Source of the DNA: Diplolepis rosae
Taxonomy: Eukaryota; Arthropoda; Insecta; Hymenoptera; Diplolepididae
Reading direction: 5' to 3'
DNA length: 64,000 nt
Assembly (NCBI GenBank): GCA_030998225.1
Contig: JAPYXD010000170.1
Span: forward strand, 310,001 to 374,000
The notes under the pieces are model-generated. The model had not been told where the DNA came from and searched no databases. It worked only from the letters and a program-made list of their open reading frames with translations. Positions 1 to 12,999 of this stretch are shown here, piece by piece (the stretch's first letter is position 1; each line of letters opens with the position of its first letter). The translations under genes were made by a program, and so were the position numbers.

Positions 1-429
1 TTAGTACGAAGTTATATTGTTCGGTTTCATCTCTTCAAGCTATATTGAATCGTGTATTATCAGAGATGTCAAATACCAGAATAATAGTTTTTAGCTTCAC
101 GAGAAGTGAAAATATTCACATATTCTGCAATGTTTGCATATTGTCTAGTGTCGAACCTAAAAAAGTGAAATATGTCAAAAACCTCAAAATCGTATCCGCA
201 TTTTCGTATGTTAAATAAAAAGTTTTATTGTTCGCTTTCAGCCATTTACGCTATATTGAATCGTGTATTATCAAAAATATCAAATATGCGAATAACTGTT
301 TTTAGCTTCACGAGAAGTAAAAATCATCACATGCTACGCAATGTTTGAGTAATTTTTAGTTTCGAACCTTGAAACGTGCATGCTTAATAAACTGAAAAAT
401 CGTATTTACACTTTCGTAGGTTTAGTACG

Positions 430-445
430 AAGTTATAGTGTATTA
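430..445 (+). repeat. 35-bp deletion variant of the A monomer (first of 17)
   Basis: The sequence gttata joins directly to gtgtattatcg at 436/437, missing 35 bp (the gttcggtttcatc...gaatg part). Dimers with this deletion are 386 bp, as in the 8164 to 8550 spacing. The same junction is seen near 2406, 2790, 5070, 5454, 7521, 8221, 8606, 11311, 17168, 17868, 18252, 21685, 26698, 28976, 31248 and 35525. The identical breakpoint implies one deletion spread through the array. Confidence 0.85.
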
Positions 446-839
446 TCGAAGTTGCCAAATATGAGAATAATAGTTTTTAGCTTCACGAGAAGTGAAAATA
501 TTCACATATTCTGCAATGCTTGCATATTGTCTAGTGTCGAACCTAAAAAAGTGAAATATGTCAAAAACCTCAAAATCGTATCCGCATTTTCGTATGTTAA
601 ATAAAAAGTTTTATTGCTCGCTTTTATACTTTTATGCTATATTGAATGGTGTATTATCAAAAATATCAAATATGCGAATAACTGTTTATAGCATCACGAG
701 AAGTAAAAATGATCACATACTAAGCAATGTTTGAGTAATGTTTAGTTTCGAACCTTGAAACATGCTTAATAAACTGAAAAATCGTATTTACACTTTCGTA
801 GGTCAAGTACGTAAGTAGTTATATTGTTCGGTTTCATCT

Positions 840-1090
840 TTGCATGCTATATTGAATGGTGTATTATCGAAGTTGCCAAATATGAGAATAACAGTTTTTA
901 GCTTCGCGAGAAGTAAAAATGTTCACATATTATGCAATTTTTGCATATTGTCTAGAGTCGAACATAAAAAAGTGAATTTTGTCAAAAACCTAAAAATCGC
1001 ATTCGCATTTTCGTATGTTCAACAAAAAGTTTTATTGCTTTATGTCTTCGTTTTTTTTACTATTGAATCGTGTCTTATCTAAGTTATGCT
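840..1090 (+). repeat. Satellite 1 collapsed-B marker M2 (copy 1)
   Basis: An A monomer followed by a B monomer that jumps from tcttatct to aagttatgctt, losing about 135 bp, and carries an 8-T run after gtcttcg. A nearly identical copy lies 19,700 bp downstream at 20540-20790, differing for example at caacaaaaag against caagaaaaag. Confidence 0.85.
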
Positions 1091-1970
1091 TAATAAACTG
1101 AAAAATCGTATTTACACTTTCGTAGGTCAAGTACGAAGTTATATTGTTCGGTTTCATCTCTTCATGCTGTATTGAATCTTGTGTTATCAGAGATGTCAAA
1201 TACCAGAATAATAGTTTTTAGCTTCACGAGAAGTGAAAATATTCACATATTATGCAATGTTTGCATATTGTCTAGTGTCGAACCTAAAAAAGTGAATTAT
1301 GTCAAAAACCTAAAAATCGTATCCACATTTTCGTATGTTAAACAAAAAGTTTTATTGTTCGCTTTCATCCTTTTATGCTATATTGAATCGCGTATTATCA
1401 AAAATATCAAATATGCGAATAACTGTTTTTAGCTTCACGAGAAGTAAAAATGATCACATGCTACGCAATGTTTGAGTAATTTTTAGTTTCGAACCTTGAA
1501 ACGTGCATGCTTAATAAACTGAAAAATCGTATTTACACTTTCGTAGGTCAAGTACGAAGTTATATTGTTCGGTTTCATCTCTTCATGCTGTATTGAATCT
1601 TGTGTTATCAGAGATGTCAAATACCAGAATAATAGTTTTTAGCTTCACGAGAAGTGAAAATATTCACATATTATGCAATGTTTGCATATTGTCCAGTGTC
1701 GAAACTAAAAAAGTGAATTATGTCAAAAACCTAAAAATCGTATCCGCATTTTCGTATGTTAAACAAAAAGTTTTATTGTTCGCTTTCATCCTTTTATGCT
1801 ATATTGAATCGTGTATTATCAAAAATATCAAATATGCGAATAACTGTTTTTAGCTTCACGAGAAGTAAAAATGATCACATGCTACGCAATGTTTGAGTAA
1901 TTTTTAGTTTCGAACCTTGAAACGTGCATGCTTAATAATCTCAAAAATCGTAATTACACTTTCGTAGGTT

Positions 1971-2180
1971 TAGTACGAAGTTATATTGTTCGGTTTCATC
2001 TCTTCATGCTATATTGAATCGTGTATTATCAGAGATGTCAAATACCAGAATAATAGTTTTTAGCTTCACGAGAAGTGAAAATATTCACATATTCTGCAAT
2101 GTTTGCATATTGTCTAGTGTCGAACCTAAAAAAGTGAAATATGTCAAAAACCTAAAAATCGTATCCACATTTTCGTATGT
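1971..2180 (+). repeat. Satellite 1, representative A monomer
   Basis: Typical A monomer, from tagtacgaag to the start of the next monomer. Diagnostic words are gttcggtttcatctcttc, atcagagatgtcaaatacc, gaagtgaaaatattcac and gtcgaacctaaaaaagtg. It aligns with the B monomer along its whole length (shared gctatattgaatcgtg, tttttagcttcacgagaag, aaaatcgtat), so both derive from one ancestral ~210-bp unit. Confidence 0.9.
2065..2088. repeat. Alternative hairpin in the A monomer
   Basis: Arm TTCAC (2065-2069), complement GTGAA (2075-2079) and a second TTCAC (2084-2088). The central arm can pair with either neighbour (loops gagaa or aata). This recurs in most A monomers. The B monomer has gtaaa in place of gtgaa and loses it, keeping only CTTC/GAAG around acga. 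Confidence 0.7.
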
Positions 2181-2391
2181 TAAACAAAAAGTTTTATTGT
2201 TCGCTTTCATCCTTTTATGCTATATTGAATCGTGTATTATCAAAAATATCAAATATGCGAATAACTGTTTTTAGCTTCACGAGAAGTAAAAATGATCACA
2301 TGCTACGAAATGTTTGAGTAATTTTTAGTTTCGAACCTTGAAACGTGCATGCTTAATAATCTCAAAAATCGTAATTACACTTTCGTAGGTT
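2181..2391 (+). repeat. Satellite 1, representative B monomer
   Basis: Typical B monomer. Diagnostic words are taaacaaaaagttttattg, atcaaaaatatcaaatatgc, gatcacatgctacgc, gtttgagtaatttttag and cttgaaacgtgcatgctt. It always has stop codons in its second half, which is why the long frame through A ends inside B. Confidence 0.9.
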
Positions 2392-2399
2392 TAGTACGA

Positions 2400-4211
2400 A
2401 GTTATAGTGTATTATCGAAGTTGCCAAATATGAGAATAAGTTTTTAGCTTCGCTAGAAGTGAAAATATTCACATATTATGCAATGTTTTCATATTGTCTA
2501 GTGTCGAACCTTAAAAAGTGAAATATGTCAAAAACCTAAAAATCGTATCCACATTTTCGTATGTTAAACAAAAAGTTTTATTGTTCGCTTTCATCCTTTT
2601 ATGCTATATTGAATCGTGTATTATCAAAAATATCAAATATGCGAATAACTGTTTTTAGCTTCACGAGAAGTAAAAATGATCACATGCTACGCAATGTTTG
2701 AGTAATTTTTAGTTTCGAACCTTGAAACGTGCATGCTTAATAAACTGAAAAATCGTATTTACACTTTCGTAGGTTTAGTACGAAGTTATAGTGTATTATC
2801 GAAGTTGCCAAATATGAGAATAAGTTTTTAGCTTCACTAGAAGTGAAAATATTCACATAATATGCAATGTTTGCATATTGTCTAGTGTCGAACATAAAAA
2901 AGTGAAATATGTCAAAAACCTAAAAATCGTATCCACATTTTCGTATGTTAAACAAAAAGTTTTATTGTTCGCTTTCATCCTTTTATGCTATATTGAATCG
3001 TGTATTATCAAAAATATCAAATATGCGAATAAATGTTTTTAGCTTCACGAGAAGTAAAAATGATCACATGCTACGCAATTTTTGAGTAATTTTTAGTTTC
3101 GAAACTTGAAACGTGCATTCTTAATAAACTGAAAAATCGTATTTACACTTTCGTAGGTCAGGTACGAAGTTATATTGTTGGGTGTCATCTCTTCATGCTA
3201 TATTGAATCGTGTATTATCAGAGATGTCAAATACCAGAATAACAGTTTTTAGCTTCACGAGAAGTGAAAATATTCACATATTATGCAATGTTTTCATATT
3301 GTCTAGTGTCGAACCTAAAAAAGTGAAATATGACAAAAACCTAAAAATCGTATCAACATTTTCGTATGTTCAACAAAAAGTTTTATTGCTCGCTTTTATC
3401 CTTTTATGCTATATTGAATGGTGTATTATCAAAAATATCAAATATGCGAATAACTGTTTATAGCATCACGAGAAGTAAAAATGATCACATACTAAGCAAT
3501 GTTTGAGTAATGTTTAGTTTCGAACCTTGAAACGTGCATGCTTAATAAACTGAAAAATCGTATTTACACTTTTGTAGGTTTAGTACGAAGTTATATTGTT
3601 CGGTTTCATCTCTTCATGCTCTATTGAATCTTGTGTTATCAGAGATGTCAAATACCAGAATAATAGTTTTTAGCTTCACGAGAAGTGAAAATATTCACAT
3701 ATTATGCTATGTTTGCATATTGTCTAGTGTCGAACCTAAAAAAGTGAATTATGTCAAAAACCTAAAAATCGTATCCACATTTTCGTATGTTAAACAAAAA
3801 GGTTTATTGTTCGCTTTTATCCTTTTATGCTATATTGAATAGTGTATTATCAAAAATATCAAATATGCGAATAACTGTTTTTAGAATCACGAGAAGTAAA
3901 AATGATCACATACTAAGCAATGTTTGAGTAATGTTTAGTTTCGAAACTTGAAACGTGCATGCTTAATAAACTGAAAAATCGTATTTACACTTTCGTAGGT
4001 CAAGTACAAAGTTATATTGTTCGGTTTCATCTTTTCATGCTATATTGAATGGTGTATTATCGAAGTTGCCAAATATGAGAATAACAGTTTTTAGCATCAC
4101 TAGAAGTAAAAATGTTCACATACTACGCAATGTTTGAGTAATGTTTAGTTTCGAACCTTGACACGTGAATGCTTAATAAACTGAAAAATCGTATTTACAC
4201 TTTCGTAGGTC
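2400..4211 (+). repeat. Satellite 1 block duplicated at +2664 bp (copy 1)
   Basis: Five independent landmarks recur 2664 bp downstream: deletion junctions at 2406 and 2790, the caggtacgaag variant near 3160, the A frame at 3624, and the hybrid monomer start at 4002. The second copy is 5064-6875. The spacing is not a whole number of dimers because hybrid monomers and 35-bp deletions are included. Confidence 0.8.
4002..4211 (+). repeat. Satellite 1 A/B hybrid monomer
   Basis: One extra ~210-bp monomer that begins like A (gttcggtttcat, atcgaagttgcc) and ends like B (gttcacatactacgc, gtttgagtaatg, cttgacacg). The switch lies near 4090-4110 inside the conserved tttttagc...agaagt core. It breaks strict A-B alternation. 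Close copies lie at 6666-6875 and 15682-15890, with others near 16310, 23540, 27480, 29770, 33830 and 36310. Best explained by a crossover between misaligned A and B. Confidence 0.75.
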
Positions 4212-5063
4212 AAGTACGAAGTTATATTGTTCGGTTTCATCTCTTCATGCTGTATTGAATCTTGTGTTATCAGAGATGTCAAATACCAGAATAATAGTTT
4301 TTAGCTTCACGAGAAGTGAAAATATTCACATATTATGCAATGTTTGCATATTATCTAGTGTCGAAACTAAAAAATTGAATTTTGTCAAAAACCTAAAAAT
4401 CGTATCCGCATTTTCGTATGTTAAACAAAAAGTTTTATTGTTCGCTTTGATCATTTTATGCTATATTGAATCGTGTATTATCAAAAATATCAAATATGCG
4501 AATAACTGTTTTTAGCTTCACGAGAAGTAAAAATGATCACATGCTACGCAATGTTTGAGTAATTTTTAGTTTCGAACCTTGAAACGTGCATGCTTAATAA
4601 TCTTAAAAATCGTAATTACACTTTCGTAGGTTTAGTACGAAGTTATATTGTTCGGTTTCATCTCTTCAAGCTATATTGAATCGTGTATTATCAGAGATGT
4701 CAAATACCAGAATAACAGTTTTTAGCTTCACGAGAAGTGAAAATATTCACATATTCTGCAATGTTTGCATATTGTCTAGTGTCGAACCTAAAAAAGTGAA
4801 AAATATGTCAAAAACCTAAAAATCGTATCCACATTATCGTATGTTAAAAAAAAATATTTATTGTTCGCTTTCATCCTTTTATGCTATATTGAATCGCGTA
4901 TTATCAAAAATATCAAATATGCGAATAACTGTTTTTAGCTTCACGAGAAGTAAAAATGATCACATGCTACGCAATGTTTGAGTAATTTTTAGTTTCGAAC
5001 CTTGAAACGTGCATGCTTAATAATCTCAAAAATCGTATTTACACTTTCGTAGGTTTAGTACGA

Positions 5064-6875
5064 AGTTATAGTGTATTATCGAAGTTGCCAAATATGAGAA
5101 TAAGTTTTTAGCTTCGCAAGATGTAAAAATATTCACATATTATGCAATGTTTGCATATTGTCTAGTGTCGAACCTTAAAAAGTGAAATATGTCAAAAACC
5201 TAAAAATCGTATCCACATTTTCGTATGTTAAACAAAAAGTTTTATTGTTCGCTTTCATCCTTTTATGCTATATTGAATCGTGTATTATCAAAAATATCAA
5301 ATATGCGAATAACTGTTTTTAGCTTCACGAGAAGTAAAAATGATCACATGCTACGCAATGTTTGAGTAATTTTTAGTTTCGAACCTTGAAACGTGCATGC
5401 TTAATAAACTGAAAAATCGTATTTACACTTTCGTAGGTTTAGTACGAAGTTATAGTGTATTATCGAAGTTGCCAAATATGAGAATAAGTTTTTAGCTTCG
5501 CAAGAAGTGAAAATATTCACATATTATGCAATGTTTTCATATTGTCTAGTGTCGAACCTAAAAAAGTGAAATATGTCAAAAACCTAAAAATCGTATCCAC
5601 ATTTTCGTATGTTAAACAAAAAGTTTTATTGTTCGCTTTCATCCTTTTATGCTATATTGAATCGTGTATTATCAAAAATATCAAATATGCGAATAAATGT
5701 TTTTAGCTTCACGAGAAGTAAAAATGATCACATGCTACGCAATTTTTGAGTAATTTTTAGTTTCGAAACTTGAAACGTGCATGCTTAATAAACTGAAAAA
5801 TCGTATTTACACTTTCGTAGGTCAGGTACGAAGTTATATTGTTCGGTGTCATCTCTTCATGCTATATTGAATCGTGTATTATCAGAGATGTCAAATACCA
5901 GAATAACAGTTTTTAGCTTCACGAGAAGTGAAAATATTCACATAATCTGCAATGTTTGCATATTGTCTAGTGTCGAACCTAAAAAAGTGAAATATGTCAA
6001 AAACCTAAAAATCGTATCCACATTTTCGTATGTTAAATAAAAAGTTTTATTGCTCGCTTTTATCCTTTTATGCTATATTGAATGGTGTATTATCAAAAAT
6101 ATCAAATATGCGAATAACTGTTTATAGCATCACGAGAAGTAAAAATGATCACATACTAAGCAATGTTTGAGTAATGTTTAGTTTCGAACCTTGAAACGTG
6201 CATGCTTAATAAACTGAAAAATCGTATTTACACTTTCGTAGGTTTAGTACGAAGTTATATTGTTCGGTTTCATCTCTTCATGCTGTATTGAATCTTGTGT
6301 TATCAGAGATGTCAAATACCAGAATAATAGTTTTTAGCTTCACGAGAAGTGAAAATATTCACATATTATGCTATGTTTGCATATTGTCTAGTGTCGAACC
6401 TAAAAAAGTGAAATATGTCAAAAACCTAAAAATCGTATCCACATTTTCGTATGTTAAACAAAAAGGTTTATTGTTCGCTTTTATCCTTTTATGCTATATT
6501 GAATGGTGTATTATCTAAAATATCAAATATGCGAATAAATGTTTTTAGAATCACGAGAAGTAAAAATGATCACATACTAAGCAATGTTTGAGTAATGTTT
6601 AGTTTCGAAACTTGAAACGTGCATGCTTAATAAACTGAAAAATCGTATTTACACTTTCGTAGGTCAAGTACAAAGTTATATTGTTCGGTTTCATCTTTTC
6701 ATGCTATATTGAATGGTGTATTATCGAAGTTGCCAAATATGAGAATAACAGTTTTTAGCATCACTAGAAGTAAAAATGTTCACATACTACGCAATGTTTG
6801 AGTAATGTTTAGTTTCGAACCTTGACACGTGATTGCTTAATAAACTGAAAAATCGTATTTACACTTTCGTAGGTC
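5064..6875 (+). repeat. Satellite 1 block duplicated at +2664 bp (copy 2)
   Basis: Partner of 2400-4211, with deletion junctions at 5070 and 5454 and the hybrid monomer at 6666-6875. Small differences include gttgggtg in copy 1 against gttcggtg here near 5840. Confidence 0.8.
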
Positions 6876-7499
6876 AAGTACGAAGTTATATTGTTCGGTT
6901 TCATCTCTTCATGCTATATTGAATCGTGTATTATCAGAGATGTCAAATATGAGAATAACAGTTTTTAGCTTCGCGAGAAGTAAAAATGTTCACATATTAT
7001 GCAATTTTTGCATATTGTCCAGTGTCGAACCTAAAAAAGTGAATTGTGTCAAAAACCTAAAAATCGTATCCGCATTTTCGTATGTTAAACAAAAAGGTTT
7101 ATTGTTCGCTTTTATCCTTTTATGCTATATTGAATGGTGTATTATCAAAAATATCAAATATGCGAATAACTGTTTTTAGAATCACGAGAAGTAAAAATGA
7201 TCACATACTACGCAATGTTTGAGTAATGTTTAGTTTCGAACCTTGACACATGAATGCTTAATAAACTGAAAAATCGTATTTACACTTTCGTAGGTCAAGT
7301 ACAAAGTTTTATTGTTCGGTTTCATCTTTTTATGCTATACTGAATCGTGTATTATCAAAAATATCAAATTTGCGAATAACTGTTTTTAGCATCTCGAGAA
7401 GTAAAAATGATCACATACTAAGCAATGTTTGAGTAATCTTTAGTTTCGAACCTTGAAATGTGCATGCTTAATAATCTTAAAAATCGTAATTACACTTTC

Positions 7500-7880
7500 G
7501 TAGGTTTAGTACGAAGTTATAGTGCATTATCGAAGTTGCCAAATATGAGAATAACAGTTTTTAGCTTCGCGAGACATATTATGCATATTATGCAATGTTT
7601 GCATATTATCTAGAGTCGAACCTAAAAAAATGAATTATGTCAAAAACCTAAAAATCGTATCCACATTTTCGTATGTTCAACAAAAAGTTTTATTGCTTTA
7701 TGTCTTCGTTTTTTTTACTCTTGAATCGTGTCTTATCTATGTTATGCTTAATAAACTGAAAAATCGTATTAACACTTTCGTGTATATTCATATATTCATA
7801 TTGTTCGGTTTCATCTTTGCATGCTATATTGAATGGTGTATTATCAGAGATGTCAAGTACCAGAATAACAGTTTTTAGCT
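7500..7880 (+). repeat. Satellite 1 composite marker M1 (copy 1)
   Basis: A compound variant unit: a 35-bp-deletion A monomer with gtgcattatcg, a local rearrangement catattatgcatattatg in place of the gaagt...ttcac core, a collapsed B monomer ending in ctatgttatgctt, then the private phrase gtgtatattcatatattc before the next A. Copies lie at +9647 and +23727. Similarity to copy 2 continues upstream to about 7000. Confidence 0.88.
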
Positions 7881-8999
7881 TCACGAGAAGTGAAAATATT
7901 CACATATTCTGCAATGTTTGCATATTGTCTAGTGTCGAACCTAAAAAAGTGAAATATGTCAAAAACCTAAAAATCGTATCCACATTTTCGTATGTTAAAC
8001 AAAAAGTTTTATTGTTCGCTTTCATCCTTTTATGCTATATTGAATCGTGTATTATCAAAAATATCAAATATGCGAATAACTGTTATTAGCTTCACGAGAA
8101 GTAAAAATGATCACATACTAAGCAATGATTGAGTAATCTTTAGTTTCGAACCTTGAAACGTGAATGCTTAATAAACTCAAAAATCGTAATTACACTTTCG
8201 TAGGTTTAGTACGAAGTTATAGTGTATTATCGAAGTTGCCAAATATGAGAATAACAGTTTTTAGCTTCGCGAGAAGTAAAAATATTCACATATTATGCAA
8301 TGTTTGCATATTGTCTAGTGTCGAACCTAAAAAAGTGAAATATGTCAAAAACCTAAAAATCGTATCCACATTTTCGTATGTTAAACAAAAAGTTTTATTG
8401 TTCGCTTTCATCCTTTTATGCTATATTGAATCGTGTATTATCAAAAATATCAAATATGCGAATAACTGTTTTTAGCTTCACGAGAAGTAAAAATGATCAC
8501 ATGCTACGCAATGTTTGAGTAATTTTTAGTTTCGAACCTTGAAACGTGCATGCTTAATAAACTGAAAAATCGTATTTACACTTTCGTAGGTTTAGTACGA
8601 AGTTATAGTGTATTATCGAAGTTGCCAAATATGAGAATAACAGTTTTTAGCTTCGCGAGAAGTAAAAATGTTCACATATTATGCAATTTTTGCATATTGA
8701 CTAGTGTCGAACCTAAAAAAGTGAAATATGTCAAAAACCTAAAAATCGTATCCACATTTTCGTATGTTAAACAAAAAGTTTTATTGTTCGCTTTCATCAG
8801 TTTATGCTATATTGAATCGTGTATTATCTAAAATATCGAATATGCGAATAACTGTTTTTAGAATCACGAGAAGTAAAAATGATCACATACTACGCAATGT
8901 TTGAGTAATCTTTAGTTTCGAACCTTGAAACGTGAATGCTTAATAAACTGAAAAATCGTATTTACACTTTCGTAGGTCAAGTACGAAGTTATATTGTTC

Positions 9000-11000
9000 G
9001 GTTTCATCTCTTCATGCTGTATTGAATCGTGTATTATCAGAGATGTCAAATACCAGAATAACAGTTTTTAGCTTCACGAGAAGTGAAAATATTCACATAT
9101 TCTGCAATGTTTGCATATTGTCTAGTGTCTAACCTTAAATAGTTAATTATGTCAAAAACCTAAAAATCGTATACGCATTTTCGTATGTTAAACAAAAAGT
9201 TTTATTGCTCGCTTTTATACTTTTATGCTATATTGAATGGTCTATTATCAAAAATATCAAATATGCGAATAACTGTTTATAGCATCACGAGAAGTAAAAA
9301 GATCACATACTAAGCAATGTTTGAGTAATGTTTAGTTTCGAACCTTGAAACATGCATGCTTAATAAACTGAAAAATCATATTTACACTTTCGTAGGTCAA
9401 GTACAATGTTATATTGTTCGGTTTCATCTTTGCATGCTATATTGAATGGTGTATTATCGAAGTTGCCAAATATGAGAATAACAGTTTTTAGCTTCGCGAG
9501 AAGTAAAAATGTTCACATATTATGCAATTTTTGCATATTGACTAGTGTCGAACCTTAAAAAGTGAATTATGTCAAAAACCTAAAAATCGTATCCACATTT
9601 TCGTATGTTAAATAAAAAGTTTTATTGCTCGCTTTTATACTTTTATGCTATATTGAATGGTGTATTATCAAAAATATCAAATATGCGAATAACTGTTTAT
9701 AGCATCACGAGAAGTAAAAATGATCACATACTAAGCAATGTTTGAGTAATGTTTAGTTTCGAACCTTGAAACATGCATGCTTAATAAACTGAAAAATCGT
9801 ATTTACACTTTCGTAGGTCAAGTACGTAAGTAGTTATATTGTTCGGTTTCATCTTTGCATGCTATATTGAATCGTGTATTATCAAAAATATCAAATATGC
9901 GAATAACTGTTTTTAGCATCTCGAGAAGTAAAAATGATCACATACTAAGCAATGTTTGAGTAATCTTTAGTTTCGAACCTTGAAACGTGAATGCTTAATA
10001 AACTGAAAAATCGTATTTACACTTTCGTAGGTCAAGTACGAAGTTATATTGTTCGGTTTCATCTCTTCATGCTGTATTGAATCGTGTATTATCAGAGATG
10101 TCAAATACCAGAATAACAGTTTTTAGCTTCACGAGAAGTGAAAATATTCACATATTCTGCAATGTTTGCATATTGTCTAGTGTCTAACCTTAAATAGTTA
10201 ATTATGTCAAAAACCTAAAAATCGTATCCGCATTTTCGTATGTTAAATAAAAAGTTTTATTGTTCGCTTTTATCCTTTTATGCTATATTGAATGGTGTAT
10301 TATCAAAAATATCAAATATACGAATAACTGTTTATAGCATCACGAGAAGTAAAAATGATCACATACTAAGCAATGTTTGAGTAATGTTTAGTTTCGAACC
10401 TTGAAACATGCATGCTTAATACACTGAAAAATCATATTTACACTTTGGTAGGTCAAGTACAATGTTATATTGTTCGGTTTCATCTTTGCATGCTATATTG
10501 AATGGTGTATTATCGAAGTTGCCAAATATGAGAATAACAGGTTTTAGCTTCGCGAGAAGTAAAAATGTTCACATATTATGCAATTTTTGCATATTGACTA
10601 GTGTCGAACCTTAAAAAGTGAATTATGTCAAAAACCTAAAAATCGTATCCACATTTTCGTATGTTAAATAAAAAGTTTTATTGCTCGCTTTTATACTTTT
10701 ATGCTATATTGAATGGTGTATTATCAAAAATATCAAATATGCGAATAACTGTTTTTAGCTTCACGAGAAGTAAAAATGATCACATGCTACGCAATGTTTG
10801 AGTAATCTTTAGTTTCGAACCTTGAAACGTGAATGCTTAATAAACTGAAAAATCGTATTTACACTTTCGTAGGTCAAGTACGAAGTTATATTGTTCGGTT
10901 TCATCTCTTCATGCTGTATTGAATCTTGTGTTATCAGAGATGTCAAATACCAGAATAATAGTTTTTAGCTTCACGAGAAGTGAAAATATTCACATATTAT
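9000..11000 (+). repeat. Satellite 1 higher-order repeat of ~1056 bp (pair 1)
   Basis: The rare tctaaccttaaatagtt variant of gtcgaacct occurs at 9128 and 10183, 1055 bp apart (five monomers). The units between share catgcatgctt, aatcatatttac and gtacaatgttatattg. The same pairing and spacing recur at 13095/14151 and 18771/19827. Confidence 0.75.
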
Positions 11001-11249
11001 GCAATGTTTGCATATTGTCTAGTGTCGAACCTAAAAAAGTGAATTATGTCAAAAACCTAAAAATCGTATCCACATTTTCGTATGTTAAACAAAAAGTTTT
11101 ATTGTTCGCTTTCATCCTTTTATGCTATATTGAATCGCGTATTATCAAAAATATCAAATATGCGAATAACTGTTTTTAGCTTCACGAGAAGTAAAAATGA
11201 TCACATGCTACGCAATGTTTGAGTAATTTTTAGTTTCGAACCTTGAAAC

Positions 11250-11760
11250 GTGCATGCTTAATAAACTGAAAAATCGTATTTACACTTTCGTAGGTTTAGT
11301 ACGAAGTTATAGTGTATTATCGAAGTTGCCAAATATGAGAATAACAGGTTTTAGCTTCACGAGAAGTAAAAATATTCACATATTATGCAATGTTTTCATA
11401 TTGTCTAGTGTCGAACCTAAAAAAGTGAAATATGTCAAAAACCTAAAAATCGTATCCACATTTTCGTATGTTAAACAAAAAGTTTTATTGTTCGCTTTCA
11501 TCCTTTTATGCTATATTGAATCGTGTATTATCAAAAATATCAAATATGCGAATAAATGTTTTTAGCTTCACGAGAAGTAAAAATGATCACATGCTACGCA
11601 ATTTTTGAGTAATTTTTAGTTTCGAAACTTGAAACGTGCATGCTTAATAAACTGAAAAATCGTATTTACACTTTCGTAGGTCAGGTACGAAGTTATATTG
11701 TTCGGTGTCATCTCTTCATGCTGTATTGAATCTTGTGTTATCAGAGATGTCAAATACCAG
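11250..11760 (+). repeat. Satellite 1 block shared with 26637-27150
   Basis: Deletion junction 11311 and 26698, ORF starts 11254 and 26641, and the caggtacgaag/ggtgtcatctc monomer at 11705 and 27092 all keep a 15,387-bp offset. Confidence 0.75.
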
Positions 11761-12999
11761 AATAATAGTTTTTAGCTTCACGAGAAGTGAAAATATTCAC
11801 ATATTATGCTATGTTTGCATATTGTCTAGTGTCGAACCTAAAAAAGTGAATTATGTCAAAAACCTGAAAATCGTATCCGCATTTTCGTATGTTAAACAAA
11901 AAGTTTTATTGCTCGCTTTTATCCTTTTATGCTATATTGAATGGTGTATTATCAAAAATATCAAATATGCGAATAACTGTTTATAGCATCACGAGAAGTA
12001 AAAATGATCACATACTAAGCAATGTTTGAGTAATCTTTAGTTTCGAACCTTGAAACGTGAATGCTTAATAAACTGAAAAATCATATTTACACTTTCGTAG
12101 GTCAAGTACAATGTTATATTGTTCGGTTTCATCTCTTCATGCTATATTGAATCGTGTATTATCAGAGATGTCAAATACCAGAATAACAGTTTTTAGCTTC
12201 ACGAGAAGTGAAAATATTCACATAATCTGCAATGTTTGCATATTGTCTAGTGTCGAACCTAAAAAAGTGAAATATGTCAAAAACCTAAAAATCGTATCCA
12301 CATTTTCGTATGTTAAATAAAAAGTTTTATTGCTCGCTTTTATACTTTTATGCTATATTGAATGGTGTATTATCAAAAATATCAAATATGCGAATAACTG
12401 TTTATAGCATCACGAGAAGTAAAAATGATCACATACTAAGCAATGTTTGAGTAATCTTTAGTTTCGAACCTTGAAACGTGAATGCTTAATAAACTGAAAA
12501 ATCATATTTACACTTTCGTAGGTCAAGTACAATGTTATATTGTTCGGTTTCATCTTTGCATGCTATATTGAATGGTGTATTATCGAAGTTGCCAAATATG
12601 AGAATAACAGTTTTTAGCTTCGCGAGAAGTAAAAATGTTCACATATTATGCAATTTTTGCATATTGACTAGTGTCGAACCTTAAAAAGTGAATTATGTCA
12701 AAAACCTAAAAATCGTATCCACATTTTCGTATGTTAAATAAAAAGTTTTATTGCTCGCTTTTATACTTTTATGCTATATTGAATGGTGTATTATCAAAAA
12801 TATCAAATATGCGAATAACTGTTTATAGCATCACGAGAAGTAAAAATGATCACATACTAAGCAATGTTTGAGTAATGTTTAGTTTCGAACCTTGAAACAT
12901 GCATGCTTAATAAACTGAAAAATCATATTTACACTTTCGTAGGTCAAGTACAATGTTATATTGTTCGGTTTCATCTTTTCATGCTATATTGAATGGTGT

